Assembly: GCA_946414115.1 (NCBI GenBank)
Contig: CAMKNF010000008.1
Span: 1 to 27,293, forward strand
Length of the DNA: 27,293 nt
Direction: 5' to 3'
Origin: an uncultured Ruminococcus sp.
GTDB taxonomy: Bacteria > Bacillota > Clostridia > Oscillospirales > Acutalibacteraceae
This document shows positions 7,183 to 14,560 of the stretch, in pieces. The translations under genes were made by a program, and so were the position numbers. The number at the start of each line of letters is the position of its first letter. Within the stretch, counting starts at the first letter, position 1. A model generated the notes under the pieces. That model saw only the letters and a list, made by a program, of their open reading frames with translations. It was not told the origin of the DNA and ran no database searches.

Positions 7183-7911
7183 TTATTTTACCGTAAGCTT
7201 TTTAATTTTGTAAACGTCGCCGTCCATTACCGTGTAAGTGCTTCTCAACTCGCCCTGAATTTCGGGTGAAATGCTCTGGTGAATATAAAGGCTGTCGATT
7301 CCGAAGTGAGCCGCTCCGCCGATGTCGGAAACGTAGTCGTTGCCTATCATTATCGACTCGCTTTTCTCAAGACCGTAGCGGTCAAAAAGCGTTTTGTAGT
7401 AGCAGGAATCGGGCTTTGAGCATTCCTCGTCGGAACTTATGCAGATTCCGTCAAAATATTCAGTCAAGCCGAGCATATTAAGCTCGTTTTCGGTAAAGTA
7501 ACGCTGAGCATTAGAGAGAAGATAAATCTTTTTGCCCTTTGCCTTGAGCGTGTCGAGCAAGTCGATTACGCCGTCGTAGAGCTTTATGTATTTTGTCGAG
7601 TAGCATCGGAAAGCCTCGGCAACAAACGCAACCTGAGCCTTTGTAACCTTAACGCCCTTTTGGGTAAATAGCTTTTTGAAAACCTTTTCAATCTTAATGT
7701 CAACCACATTATATTCGGGGTGACGTTTTCTTACAGCGACTTTTTCAAGAGAGACAAGATTGAGGTACTCGCCTTTAAGTTCGTCATAGGTATAGTGTGC
7801 GCCCTTGTAGCCGTAGAGGATAGCCATTTTCTTCCATAAGTCGTCGCACCACTCGTCTGTGTTGATGTCGATAAGAGTTCCGTAGAGGTCAAAAATATAA
7901 TTTTTATACAT
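7183..7911 (-). CDS. HAD-superfamily hydrolase
   Basis: The 242-aa soluble protein has HAD motif I FDLYGTLID (nucleophile D8), motif II LLSNAQ (Ser), motif III Lys in SKPDSCYYK, and motif IV IGNDYVSDIGGA, with a helical cap after motif I (subfamily I). The residue two after the nucleophile is Tyr10, not the Asp acid of classical HAD phosphatases. This DxY form is shared with haloacid dehalogenases and a set of clostridial HAD proteins, so the substrate cannot be named. The ATG at 7911 has only a weak SD-like GGTGA. It is transcribed divergently from nth. Confidence 0.88.
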   Translation of the reverse strand: MYKNYIFDLYGTLIDINTDEWCDDLWKKMAILYGYKGAHYTYDELKGEYLNLVSLEKVAVRKRHPEYNVVDIKIEKVFKKLFTQKGVKVTKAQVAFVAEAFRCYSTKYIKLYDGVIDLLDTLKAKGKKIYLLSNAQRYFTENELNMLGLTEYFDGICISSDEECSKPDSCYYKTLFDRYGLEKSESIMIGNDYVSDIGGAAHFGIDSLYIHQSISPEIQGELRSTYTVMDGDVYKIKKLTVK

Positions 7912-7947
7912 TGTGAAGTCACCGTCCGTAATTTAAAATTTGATTTT

Positions 7948-7976
7948 ATTCTACCGGTTTTCCAATCTGATTGCAA
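7948..7976 (-). promoter_or_regulatory. Promoter of the HAD hydrolase unit
   Basis: On the minus strand TTGCAA (7971-7976), a 17-nt spacer and TAGAAT (7948-7953) lie 37 nt before the ATG. The -35 hexamer is its own reverse complement and also serves the divergent nth promoter. Confidence 0.65.
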
Positions 7977-7999
7977 TAAAAAACAGTATATGATAAAAT
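7971..7999 (+). promoter_or_regulatory. Promoter of nth, sharing its -35 with the divergent promoter
   Basis: TTGCAA (7971-7976), a 17-nt spacer ending in TGA (extended -10 TGn) and TAAAAT (7994-7999). It is symmetrical with the minus-strand promoter around the same palindromic -35. Confidence 0.62.
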
Positions 8000-8023
8000 A
8001 TTTTCAGATTAAAATATAAAACA

Positions 8024-8055
8024 ATTCCGAATTACGCATTCCGAATTCCGAATTA
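8024..8055. repeat. AATTCCGAATTACGCATTCCG-type short repeat
   Basis: Iterations of attccgaatt and acgcattccgaatt occupy 8024-8055 in the nth leader. The same motif recurs at 3219-3250, 8712-8736, 9009-9043 and 20738-20753. It lies between the nth promoter and its SD and so would be in the nth 5' UTR. Confidence 0.7.
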
Positions 8056-8073
8056 ATTTAAGTGGGTGATTTT

Positions 8074-8706
8074 TTGACTAAAAAACAAATTGCGATAAAC
8101 GCCGTAAACGCTTTAAAAAAGGAATATCCCGAAGCAATCTGCTCGCTTGTGTACACAGACCCTCTCCAGCTCTTAATTGCAACTCGCCTTGCCGCTCAAT
8201 GCACCGATGCAAGGGTTAATATGGTAACGCCTGCGTTGTTTGAGAGGTTTAAGACGGTTGACGATTTTGCAAATTCGACAGCCGACGAGGTTGCAGAGTA
8301 TATCAAAAGCTGCGGACTTTACAAGACGAAGTCAAGAGATATTGTTGAGCTTGCAAAAATGCTGCGTGACGATTTCGGGGGAGTTGTGCCCGATAATATT
8401 GACGATTTGATTAAACTGCCGGGAATCGGCAGAAAGACCGCAAACCTTGTGTGCGGCGATATTTTCGGCAAGCCTGCCGTAGTTGTGGACACGCACTGCA
8501 TACGCATTACGCAAAGGCTCGGACTGCATAATCTGAAAGACCAGAAAAAGATTGAGTTTGCTTTGCGTGATTTACTGCCGCCCGATGAGAGCAACGACTT
8601 TTGCCACAGGCTTGTACTTCACGGCAGAGCAGTGTGCACAGCACGCAGTCCGAAATGCGAAAATTGCTGTATGAAAGAATTTTGCAAATCATCGCAAATG
8701 CGATGA
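8074..8706 (+). CDS. nth: Endonuclease III (DNA glycosylase/AP lyase)
   Basis: This base-excision repair enzyme removes oxidised pyrimidines and cuts at abasic sites. The helix-hairpin-helix LPGIGRKTANLV carries catalytic K121, and VVDTHCIRI carries D139, matching K120 and D138 of E. coli Nth. The C-terminal 4Fe-4S cluster is C188-x6-C195-x2-C198-x5-C204. The start is TTG at 8074, because aagtgggtgat (8060-8070) closely resembles a full SD and the upstream in-frame GTG (8062) lies inside it. Length is 210 aa, normal for the family. The last codons and stop are inside a 13-bp hairpin (8682-8713). Confidence 0.96.
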   Translation: MTKKQIAINAVNALKKEYPEAICSLVYTDPLQLLIATRLAAQCTDARVNMVTPALFERFKTVDDFANSTADEVAEYIKSCGLYKTKSRDIVELAKMLRDDFGGVVPDNIDDLIKLPGIGRKTANLVCGDIFGKPAVVVDTHCIRITQRLGLHNLKDQKKIEFALRDLLPPDESNDFCHRLVLHGRAVCTARSPKCENCCMKEFCKSSQMR

Positions 8707-8713
8707 TTTGCAA
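8682..8713 (+). other. 13-bp hairpin overlapping the nth stop codon
   Basis: TTGCAAATCATCG (8682-8694) pairs perfectly with CGATGATTTGCAA (8701-8713) around the loop caaatg. The stop TGA (8704-8706) is in the 3' arm. No T-run follows, so it is a poor intrinsic terminator by itself. Confidence 0.75.
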
Positions 8714-8755
8714 TGCGGAATTAGGAATTAGGAATTTCGGGTCACTACGCTCCGA

Positions 8756-9010
8756 ATTTGTAATAGTGCGTGTTGTTCGGAAAGGTTTATTACCCTAATA
8801 TATATTGATATAACGGAAACGTTTCGGGCGACCACACAGGGTCGCCCCTACGGAATAAATTAAATGAATGATATAAAATAATCTGTAGGGGCAGCCCTAT
8901 GTGGCTGCCCGTTGGCAATAACAAACGTTTCAGTTACAGTCGTAGGGACACAGCGCGCCGTGTCCGCAGTAATTATCAAATATTTCCGAACAACACGCAA
9001 CATTACAAAT
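8756..9010. mobile_element. MITE-like composite element with 28-bp terminal inverted repeats
   Basis: The left end (8756-8783) and right end (8983-9010) are inverted repeats of 28 bp with two mismatches, including a perfect 16-bp core GCGTGTTGTTCGGAAA (8768-8783 against 8983-8998). Outside both ends are cggaatt/gcattccgaatt tracts (8712-8736, 9011-9043). Inside are three REP-like hairpins: A (8826-8853), B (8883-8910) and C (8941-8969). There is no coding capacity. The whole 8707-9040 gap holds no gene. A clear target-site duplication was not identified. Confidence 0.72.
8826..8969. repeat. REP-like hairpins A, B and C
   Basis: A has the stem GGGCGACC/GGTCGCCC, then CTACGG. B is CTGTAG followed by the stem GGGCAGCC/GGCTGCCC (copied exactly at 20197). 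C is CGTAG followed by a GGACAC.../...GTGTCC palindrome. A and B face each other with their GTAG-type feet inward across 29 AT-rich bases. Confidence 0.82.
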
Positions 9011-9040
9011 AATTCCGCATTACGCATTACGCATTCCGAA

Positions 9041-9481
9041 TTAGTGTTTCCCTGTTGAACCGAAACCGCCCTCGCCTCTGTCGGTGTTGTCAAGCTCGCT
9101 CACTTCGACAACGTCGGGGGTGAGTACGGGCGCAATTACCATCTGGCACACACGCTCGTCAGGCTCGATTGTGTAGGGTTTGTCGGACACATTGCAAAGA
9201 CCGGCGCAGATTTCGCCCCTGTAATCGCTGTCGATTACGCCGACGCCGTTTGAAAGGCAGATTCCGTGCTTAACGCCAAGACCGCTCCGAGCGTAGAGGA
9301 ACGCCGCACAGCTGTTGTCGGGCAGAGCGATTGCAATGCCTGTCGGCACGACTGCAAGCTGACCGGGAGCAAGCGTAATCGGCTCGTCAATGCAGGCGTA
9401 CAAGTCCATTCCTGCCGAGCCGTTTGTGGCTCTTTTGGGGATTTTTGCGTTTTCTCTGAGTTTTTTTATCTTGATTTCCAT
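9041..9481 (-). CDS. dut: Deoxyuridine 5'-triphosphate nucleotidohydrolase (dUTPase)
   Basis: This trimeric dUTPase hydrolyses dUTP to dUMP and pyrophosphate, keeping uracil out of DNA and supplying dTMP synthesis. All five family motifs are present: GSAGMDLYA (1), ARSGLGVKHGI (2), GVIDSDYRGEICAGLCN (3), ERVCQMVIAP (4) and the C-terminal DRGEGGFGSTG (5). The ATG at 9481 is chosen over the in-frame ATG at 9490 because the latter directly abuts AAGG, whereas 9481 is 8 nt from AAGGA. That gives 146 aa, the usual size. The stop codon is formed at the border of the flanking repeat (taattcggaatgcg on the minus strand). The 166-nt gap to the U32 gene is AT-rich with no gene. Confidence 0.96.
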   Translation of the reverse strand: MEIKIKKLRENAKIPKRATNGSAGMDLYACIDEPITLAPGQLAVVPTGIAIALPDNSCAAFLYARSGLGVKHGICLSNGVGVIDSDYRGEICAGLCNVSDKPYTIEPDERVCQMVIAPVLTPDVVEVSELDNTDRGEGGFGSTGKH

Positions 9482-9647
9482 TTTTATCATCCTTCATTTC
9501 CTGCAATTTTTGAATTTTTCTTTCACAGGATTTTTTATTTTTCCAAATTGAAATTATCTTTCGGAAATTTAATTTTTTTAATTTTCGGCAAAAGAATTTT
9601 TTATAATTCCTTTTTCAAAATTAATGTCTTTTAACACTTTCAACATT

Positions 9648-11723
9648 TTATTCAACACCTCTTTTATATAAACCACGTGTGAATTTGTCTTTTAACATCG
9701 AAAACCCATTGAAATCTTTAATGTTTTCCACGTTTTCCACATAGTTTTCAACAGTGAAACGCAAAACGTTAAAAGATGTTGAAAGTTTTGAAATTTCTTC
9801 ATGAGCAATAAAAAGGGGCACGCAATTGAGCACTTCGGTGCAGCAACCATCGCATTTCAGATAAAAACGCTTGCCTTTTCTATCCTGCATTTTTGGCTGA
9901 TTTTTGCAAGTTTTACAGTCAATTCCACCGCTCTTGTTCGGGCAGTTGCGGCAGAGCATAAGTGGAAGATAGCCGTAGCTGATTATTCCCCTATCAATCG
10001 TACCGCCAAGGCGGTTAATCCGCTCAAACGTAAGCTCAAAGCTCAACTCAACGCTCTTTATTCCGTACTCCTGCGCCCATAGCAAATCGTAGGTGTTGAC
10101 AAGATTCAGTCCGAATCCGCCGTGAAGAGTCATTCCGAGAGCTTTCGCTTGATAAAGTGCGCCGATATTATGGCACAAAACATCATTTATTCCGATTGCT
10201 TTTACATTATTAAGCGCAGTTTCAATCTGCTTTTCACGTCCGAACATTCCTCGGGGGATTTCAACGCCGATTTTAAAGTCCTCGTTTTTCAGCCGCTTGA
10301 TTTCCCTTATATCGGAAAAAAGCGGAACAAAAACAAACTCGCAAACTTTAAAACCGTTTCCGATTTTTGTACCTGCCGTTCTTGCCCGAACGGCTCTTTT
10401 TTTGCCCTCAAACGGCTGTATATCTTTAAAAATTTCTACATTATTAATAGTATAGCTATGCACTTTACTCCGCTTTTCATCAAGCTCTGCAAGCACCTCA
10501 CGCCGCAGTGAGTTCAGCGCAGAAAGCGGAAGTGAAATGTCGTTGTCAATACAGGTTTCAAGCTTTCCAAATTTATAAGCCGTGCCGCCTGTTTTGGTAA
10601 GCTGTAATTTGCACCTTTCGCTGTCAAGCGGCGTTTTTATCGCCTTTTCGCAGAGCAATTCCGATTTTTTGGCAACCGTATGCTCGCCGTCACTTATTTC
10701 AAGAACGGGATTTTCACCGAGCCTTGCTGTGAATTTTCCGCTGATTAAGATGTTCTGAATTTCGTCCTTGTACGTCTGACGGATTGACGAAAACAGCTTT
10801 TCGTCGGCTGAAACAACGTCGCTTTTTGTGCGTGTGCCGAACATCTCTTTGCCGAGCTTGCCGGTAAAATAACCGTCGGTAAAGCCTGTGCGTGAGAAAA
10901 CTCCCCTCAAAGTTTGTGCCGTTTCGTCACTGACAAAGCCGAAGTCACGCTGTTCTCTGCACGCTCTTACGGCGGCGCTGACGTACTCGGGGCGTTTCAT
11001 TCTGCCCTCGATTTTCGCCGAGGTAACGCCGATTTCTTCAAGCTCGCCGATGTGATTTATCAGGCTGTTGTCCTTCAGGCTCAAGGCATAGCCGTCTTTG
11101 TTTTTGCCGACCGAAAACGGAAGCCGGCACGTCTGGGCACACGCTCCCCTATTGCCGCTGCGACCGCCGAGCATTGCGCTGAAATAGCACTGTCCCGACA
11201 CGCTCATACACAATGCGCCGTGAACGAAAACCTCAAGCTCAATGGGGATTTCGGCGCATTTTCTGATTTCTTCTTTGCTCATTTCACGTGAGAGCACAAC
11301 ACGCTTGAAGCCCATTTCATACAGCGCACGAACGCCCGAAGCGGTGTGAACGCTCATCTGCGTTGAGGCGTGCAGAGGGAGCTTTGGCGCAATCTTTTTT
11401 GCAAGGCGTGCTACTCCCTGATTCTGAACAATCAGAGCGTCTGCGTCAGCATTTGCGGCTGAAATAATTGCCGTTTTAAGCTGTTCGAACTCATCGTCAA
11501 AAATCAGCGTATTTATAGTAACGTAAACCTTTACGCCGTGAATGTGGCAATATGCAACGGCTTTTTTCAGCTCGTCGTCGTCAAAATTTTTAGCGGAGGT
11601 GCGAGCCGAAAACGACTTTTCTCCCAGATAAACGGCGTCTGCTCCGCTCCTTACCGCCGCAACAAGGCTTTCATACCCGCCTGCGGGAGCGAGAATCTCA
11701 ATTCTTTTTTGCGTATTTTGCAT
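9648..11723 (-). CDS. U32 family protein (RlhA/TrhP-like RNA hydroxylation family)
   Basis: The N-terminus EILAPAGGYESLVAAVRSGADAVYLG and the signature EVFVHGALCMSVSGQCYFS define the U32 'peptidase' family. Nearby Cys in GACAQTC complete the likely iron-sulphur ligand set. The family was named as collagenase-like protease, but E. coli members act in RNA hydroxylation (RlhA on 23S C2501, TrhP on tRNA U34). At 691 aa this is the long form with a C-terminal extension, as in RlhA. A second Cys cluster (LCRNCPN, DCKTCKN, KCDGCC) near the C-terminus could bind metal. The ATG at 11723 gives a standard start (MQNTQKRIEILAPAGG) and overlaps the zapA end by 26 nt, which implies translational coupling. 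A TTG at 11747 is the alternative. Confidence 0.9.
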   Translation of the reverse strand: MQNTQKRIEILAPAGGYESLVAAVRSGADAVYLGEKSFSARTSAKNFDDDELKKAVAYCHIHGVKVYVTINTLIFDDEFEQLKTAIISAANADADALIVQNQGVARLAKKIAPKLPLHASTQMSVHTASGVRALYEMGFKRVVLSREMSKEEIRKCAEIPIELEVFVHGALCMSVSGQCYFSAMLGGRSGNRGACAQTCRLPFSVGKNKDGYALSLKDNSLINHIGELEEIGVTSAKIEGRMKRPEYVSAAVRACREQRDFGFVSDETAQTLRGVFSRTGFTDGYFTGKLGKEMFGTRTKSDVVSADEKLFSSIRQTYKDEIQNILISGKFTARLGENPVLEISDGEHTVAKKSELLCEKAIKTPLDSERCKLQLTKTGGTAYKFGKLETCIDNDISLPLSALNSLRREVLAELDEKRSKVHSYTINNVEIFKDIQPFEGKKRAVRARTAGTKIGNGFKVCEFVFVPLFSDIREIKRLKNEDFKIGVEIPRGMFGREKQIETALNNVKAIGINDVLCHNIGALYQAKALGMTLHGGFGLNLVNTYDLLWAQEYGIKSVELSFELTFERINRLGGTIDRGIISYGYLPLMLCRNCPNKSGGIDCKTCKNQPKMQDRKGKRFYLKCDGCCTEVLNCVPLFIAHEEISKLSTSFNVLRFTVENYVENVENIKDFNGFSMLKDKFTRGLYKRGVE

Positions 11724-12246
11724 TTTTATTTTTATCGTCCTTGTCAAACAGAGAATACTGCTTTAATTCAAAGCCGTTCTTGGCTTTTTCAGTCTTGTCG
11801 TCCTGCAAGGCTTTTTCAACTTCTTCAAGCTTTCCGCACTTTTCAAGCTGATTTTTAAGCTCTCCGTTTTCCTTTGAAAGAACTCTCAACTGCTCTTCAA
11901 GCACCCTTATTCTCCTTGTAAGGCTGGTGTTTTCGTTGATAGCCTCGGCAAGCCTTTCCTTGTACTCCTTGCAGGACTTGCTCAGCTCGTTTGTGTTCTG
12001 AATAATCTTGTCAGCCTTGCCGACAATATCCTTGTTCTTTTTCTGCGCCTTGTTTCTGTCGTCGCACAAGTCGAGTGCTGCAAGAATTGCGCAGTCACGA
12101 GTGTCAAGGTGTTTGCTCGACTGAGCCGCCTTTCTGATTCGCTTTGTGATTTCGTCGGCAACGGACTCAACGTACTTTTCATCGTCAGAGGTTATAAGTG
12201 CATAGCTTCTGCCCTCAATCTGAACGCTGACTCTCTTTTTAACCAT
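11698..12246 (-). CDS. zapA: Cell division protein ZapA-like
   Basis: The N-terminal segment KKRVSVQIEGRSYALITSDDEKYVESVADEITKRI is the ZapA globular domain. It is followed by DTRDCAILAALDLCDD and a long charged coiled coil (about residues 70-150, including NENTSLTRRIRVLEEQLRVLSKENGELKNQL), and a basic, lysine/asparagine-rich tail. ZapA binds FtsZ and bundles filaments at the division site. The 182 aa is longer than E. coli ZapA (about 109 aa), mainly in the coiled coil, as in many clostridial forms. The ATG at 12246 follows GGGTGGGAT; the 10 residues upstream in frame lack an SD. Its 3' end overlaps the U32 start, a pairing common in Firmicutes. Confidence 0.87.
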   Translation of the reverse strand: MVKKRVSVQIEGRSYALITSDDEKYVESVADEITKRIRKAAQSSKHLDTRDCAILAALDLCDDRNKAQKKNKDIVGKADKIIQNTNELSKSCKEYKERLAEAINENTSLTRRIRVLEEQLRVLSKENGELKNQLEKCGKLEEVEKALQDDKTEKAKNGFELKQYSLFDKDDKNKNAKYAKKN

Positions 12247-12402
12247 TTCAATCCCACCCATACCGTTATTTTGCATATAATTACAGATATTATAAATTAT
12301 AATATAAAATTGAGAAATATAAAAGAGTATTTTTTATATTTGCGGAAATTTTTGCTAAATAAAGTTGCTTTGACGAAATTTACTTAATTTTTCCAAATTT
12401 AT

Positions 12403-12431
12403 TTGAATTTTTTGCACATTTGTGGTAGAAT
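12403..12431 (+). promoter_or_regulatory. Promoter of the GH13 gene
   Basis: TTGAAT (12403-12408), a 17-nt spacer ending in TGG (extended -10) and TAGAAT (12426-12431). The start point is near 12438, giving a 5' UTR of about 60 nt. The rest of 12247-12496 is AT-rich with no gene. Confidence 0.65.
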
Positions 12432-12496
12432 GGATTATATATATTTTTATCAATTATGAAAATTATGAATATTATTATTTACAAGGAAGTGATTTT

Positions 12497-14365
12497 ATGC
12501 CCGTTCCTTTTGACTCACAAAAACTATATTACCGTGCACCGTTTGGCGCAGTTGAACAGGATACTAAAATTTTCCTGCGCATACTCGTACCACGCAAGCT
12601 GAAAACGCAGAAAGCCGAGCTTTGCGTTAAGTACGACTACGACTACAACTGGGTTTTCACAAACTTTCTTTGGGCAGGCACGTTTGACGACGACACCGAA
12701 ATTTGGGAGTGCTCGTTTACTCCCGACAGAATCGGTCTTTACTGGTACGGCTTTAAGCTTCATACAAACGAGGGAACACGCTACATTGTACCTTCTGACG
12801 CATATAACATCAGCACGATTGAGCCCTCTCCCGGCAGGAGCTGGCAGATTACCTGCTACAAAAAGGGATTTACAACTCCGAAATGGCCTGTCGGCGGAGT
12901 TATGTATCAGATTTTCCCCGACCGATTTAATTTCAGCGGTGAGGAAAAGAACCTAAAACGCACCGACTTTACACGCAACGAGGACTGGTACGCTCTTCCG
13001 CAGTGGGAGCCTGACGAAAACGGAGAAATCACCAACAGCGACTTCTTTATGGGCGACCTCAAGGGAATTACGCAGAAGCTCGACTACCTTGAGGATTTGG
13101 GCGTGAGCTGTATTTACCTTAATCCCATCGGTGAAGCCTACTCAAACCACCGCTACGACACGGGCGATTACTCGCACGTTGACCCGATTCTTGGCACTGA
13201 CGAGGACTTTAAGGAGCTTTGCAGTGAGGCAAAAAAACGTGGAATACACATTATAAACGACGGCGTGTTCTCGCACACAGGCTCGGACAGCGTTTACTTC
13301 AACCGCTCGGGCAGATACGGCGACGGCGGCGCTTACCGTGACAAAAATTCGCCTTATTACAGCTGGTACAAATTCAACGAGTGGCCCGATAACTACAACT
13401 CGTGGTGGGGATTTTATACGCTCCCCGAGGTCATCGAAACCTCACCCGAATTCAACGAATATATCAACGGCAAAGACGGAATTGTGCGCAAATATATGAG
13501 ATACGGAAACTCGGGCTGGCGACTTGACGTAGCCGACGAGCTTCCCGATGAATTTATGGAAAATCTGCGCAAATCGGTCAAGGAAGAAAATCCCGAGGCT
13601 TTCATTGTCGGCGAAGTGTGGGAGGACGCAAGCAACAAGGAAAGCTACGGCGCAAGGCGAAAATTCCTGCTCGGCGAACAGCTTGACTCGGTTATGAACT
13701 ACGTTTTCAGAAACGCAATTCTCGACTTCTGCAAAGGGCAGGACGCACGTTACACAATGAGCACTATTATGAGCGTAATTGAGAACTACCCCCGTCCCGT
13801 TCTGCGTGTGCTTATGAATTCGCTTTCGACTCACGATACCGAGCGTGCGCTCACTATGATTGCAGGCGAACCGCTGAACGGTCGTGACCGCCGCTGGCAG
13901 GCTGAAACTCACCTGTCAGATGAACAGCGTGAAATGGGCGAAAAGATTTACAAGGTTGCCGCCGCTATGCAGTACACTCTCCCCGGTTTTCCGTGCGTTT
14001 ATTACGGTGACGAGGCAGGAATGGAGGGTTACCGTGACCCGTTCAACCGCTGTTGTTACCCTTGGGGCAAGGAGAACAAGGAGCTTATCGAGTGGCACAA
14101 AAAGCTCGGCAATCTGCGCAAGTCCTGCTCTGCGCTCTGGGACGGAGAATTTGTCAATGTCTATGCAAAGGAACGCAGGCTTTCGTATATCCGCCACGAC
14201 GACCGGTCGGCAATTTACTGCACATTCAATTTATTTGACAGAGCTGTTGAAATTGAAACTCCGCCGGGATATGCAGACGCAAAGCCGCTGTTCGGCTCAA
14301 AGCTTGAAAACGGCAAGCTGTACGTAAAGCCGCTGAGCTGTGAAATGCTTGTTTTGGAATTTTAA
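12497..14365 (+). CDS. Cytoplasmic GH13 alpha-glucan hydrolase (neopullulanase/maltogenic amylase-like)
   Basis: The 622-aa protein has an N-terminal beta-sandwich region (about 1-130, with YRAPFGAVEQDTKIFLRI and CSFTPDRIGLYWYGF) like the CBM34-type domain of cyclomaltodextrinase/neopullulanase enzymes. A TIM barrel follows, starting GGVMYQIFPDRF. Catalytic residues are D344 (GWRLDVADE), E373 (VGEVWED) and D447 (SLSTHDTE), with spacings normal for GH13. Region I reads NDGVFSHTG, with Ser where Asn is usual. There is no signal peptide, so it acts on internal maltodextrin, glycogen or cyclodextrin; the exact specificity cannot be read. The ATG at 12497 follows AAGGAAGTGAT; upstream in-frame codons are unsupported. 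It is monocistronic, with its own promoter, and A/B hairpins follow the stop. Confidence 0.9.
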   Translation: MPVPFDSQKLYYRAPFGAVEQDTKIFLRILVPRKLKTQKAELCVKYDYDYNWVFTNFLWAGTFDDDTEIWECSFTPDRIGLYWYGFKLHTNEGTRYIVPSDAYNISTIEPSPGRSWQITCYKKGFTTPKWPVGGVMYQIFPDRFNFSGEEKNLKRTDFTRNEDWYALPQWEPDENGEITNSDFFMGDLKGITQKLDYLEDLGVSCIYLNPIGEAYSNHRYDTGDYSHVDPILGTDEDFKELCSEAKKRGIHIINDGVFSHTGSDSVYFNRSGRYGDGGAYRDKNSPYYSWYKFNEWPDNYNSWWGFYTLPEVIETSPEFNEYINGKDGIVRKYMRYGNSGWRLDVADELPDEFMENLRKSVKEENPEAFIVGEVWEDASNKESYGARRKFLLGEQLDSVMNYVFRNAILDFCKGQDARYTMSTIMSVIENYPRPVLRVLMNSLSTHDTERALTMIAGEPLNGRDRRWQAETHLSDEQREMGEKIYKVAAAMQYTLPGFPCVYYGDEAGMEGYRDPFNRCCYPWGKENKELIEWHKKLGNLRKSCSALWDGEFVNVYAKERRLSYIRHDDRSAIYCTFNLFDRAVEIETPPGYADAKPLFGSKLENGKLYVKPLSCEMLVLEF

Positions 14366-14373
14366 AATATATC

Positions 14374-14453
14374 GTGCGACCACGCAGGGTCGCCCCTACG
14401 GAATAAACAGACGGTTAATATCAAACTGTAGTGGCAGCCCTGTGTGGCTGCCC
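14374..14453. repeat. REP-like inverted pair (types A and B)
   Basis: Hairpin A (14374-14401; here GTGCGACC against GGTCGCCC) and hairpin B (14426-14453; CTGTAG then GTGGCAGCC against GGCTGCCC) face each other over 24 AT-rich bases. It lies 8 nt after the GH13 stop, so it may contribute to 3' end formation. Confidence 0.82.
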
Positions 14454-14492
14454 TTTTCAATTGTTGCCGCAAACAAATCGTAAATAAAAGTG

Positions 14493-14521
14493 TTGACAAT
14501 TTAAAAATATAGGAATATAAT
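14493..14521 (+). promoter_or_regulatory. Perfect consensus promoter of the flavin reductase-rubredoxin gene
   Basis: TTGACA (14493-14498), a 17-nt spacer and TATAAT (14516-14521). The start point is about 33 nt before the ATG. Strong unregulated-looking core; no operator palindrome is seen. Confidence 0.88.
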
Positions 14522-14560
14522 AATTTTGTAAAATATGTATAAATATCAAAGGAGGTATAT

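Noticed and set aside
9801..11858. Several plus-strand open frames opposite the U32 and zapA genes
   Set aside because: They are antisense shadows without SD sequences or recognisable protein features.
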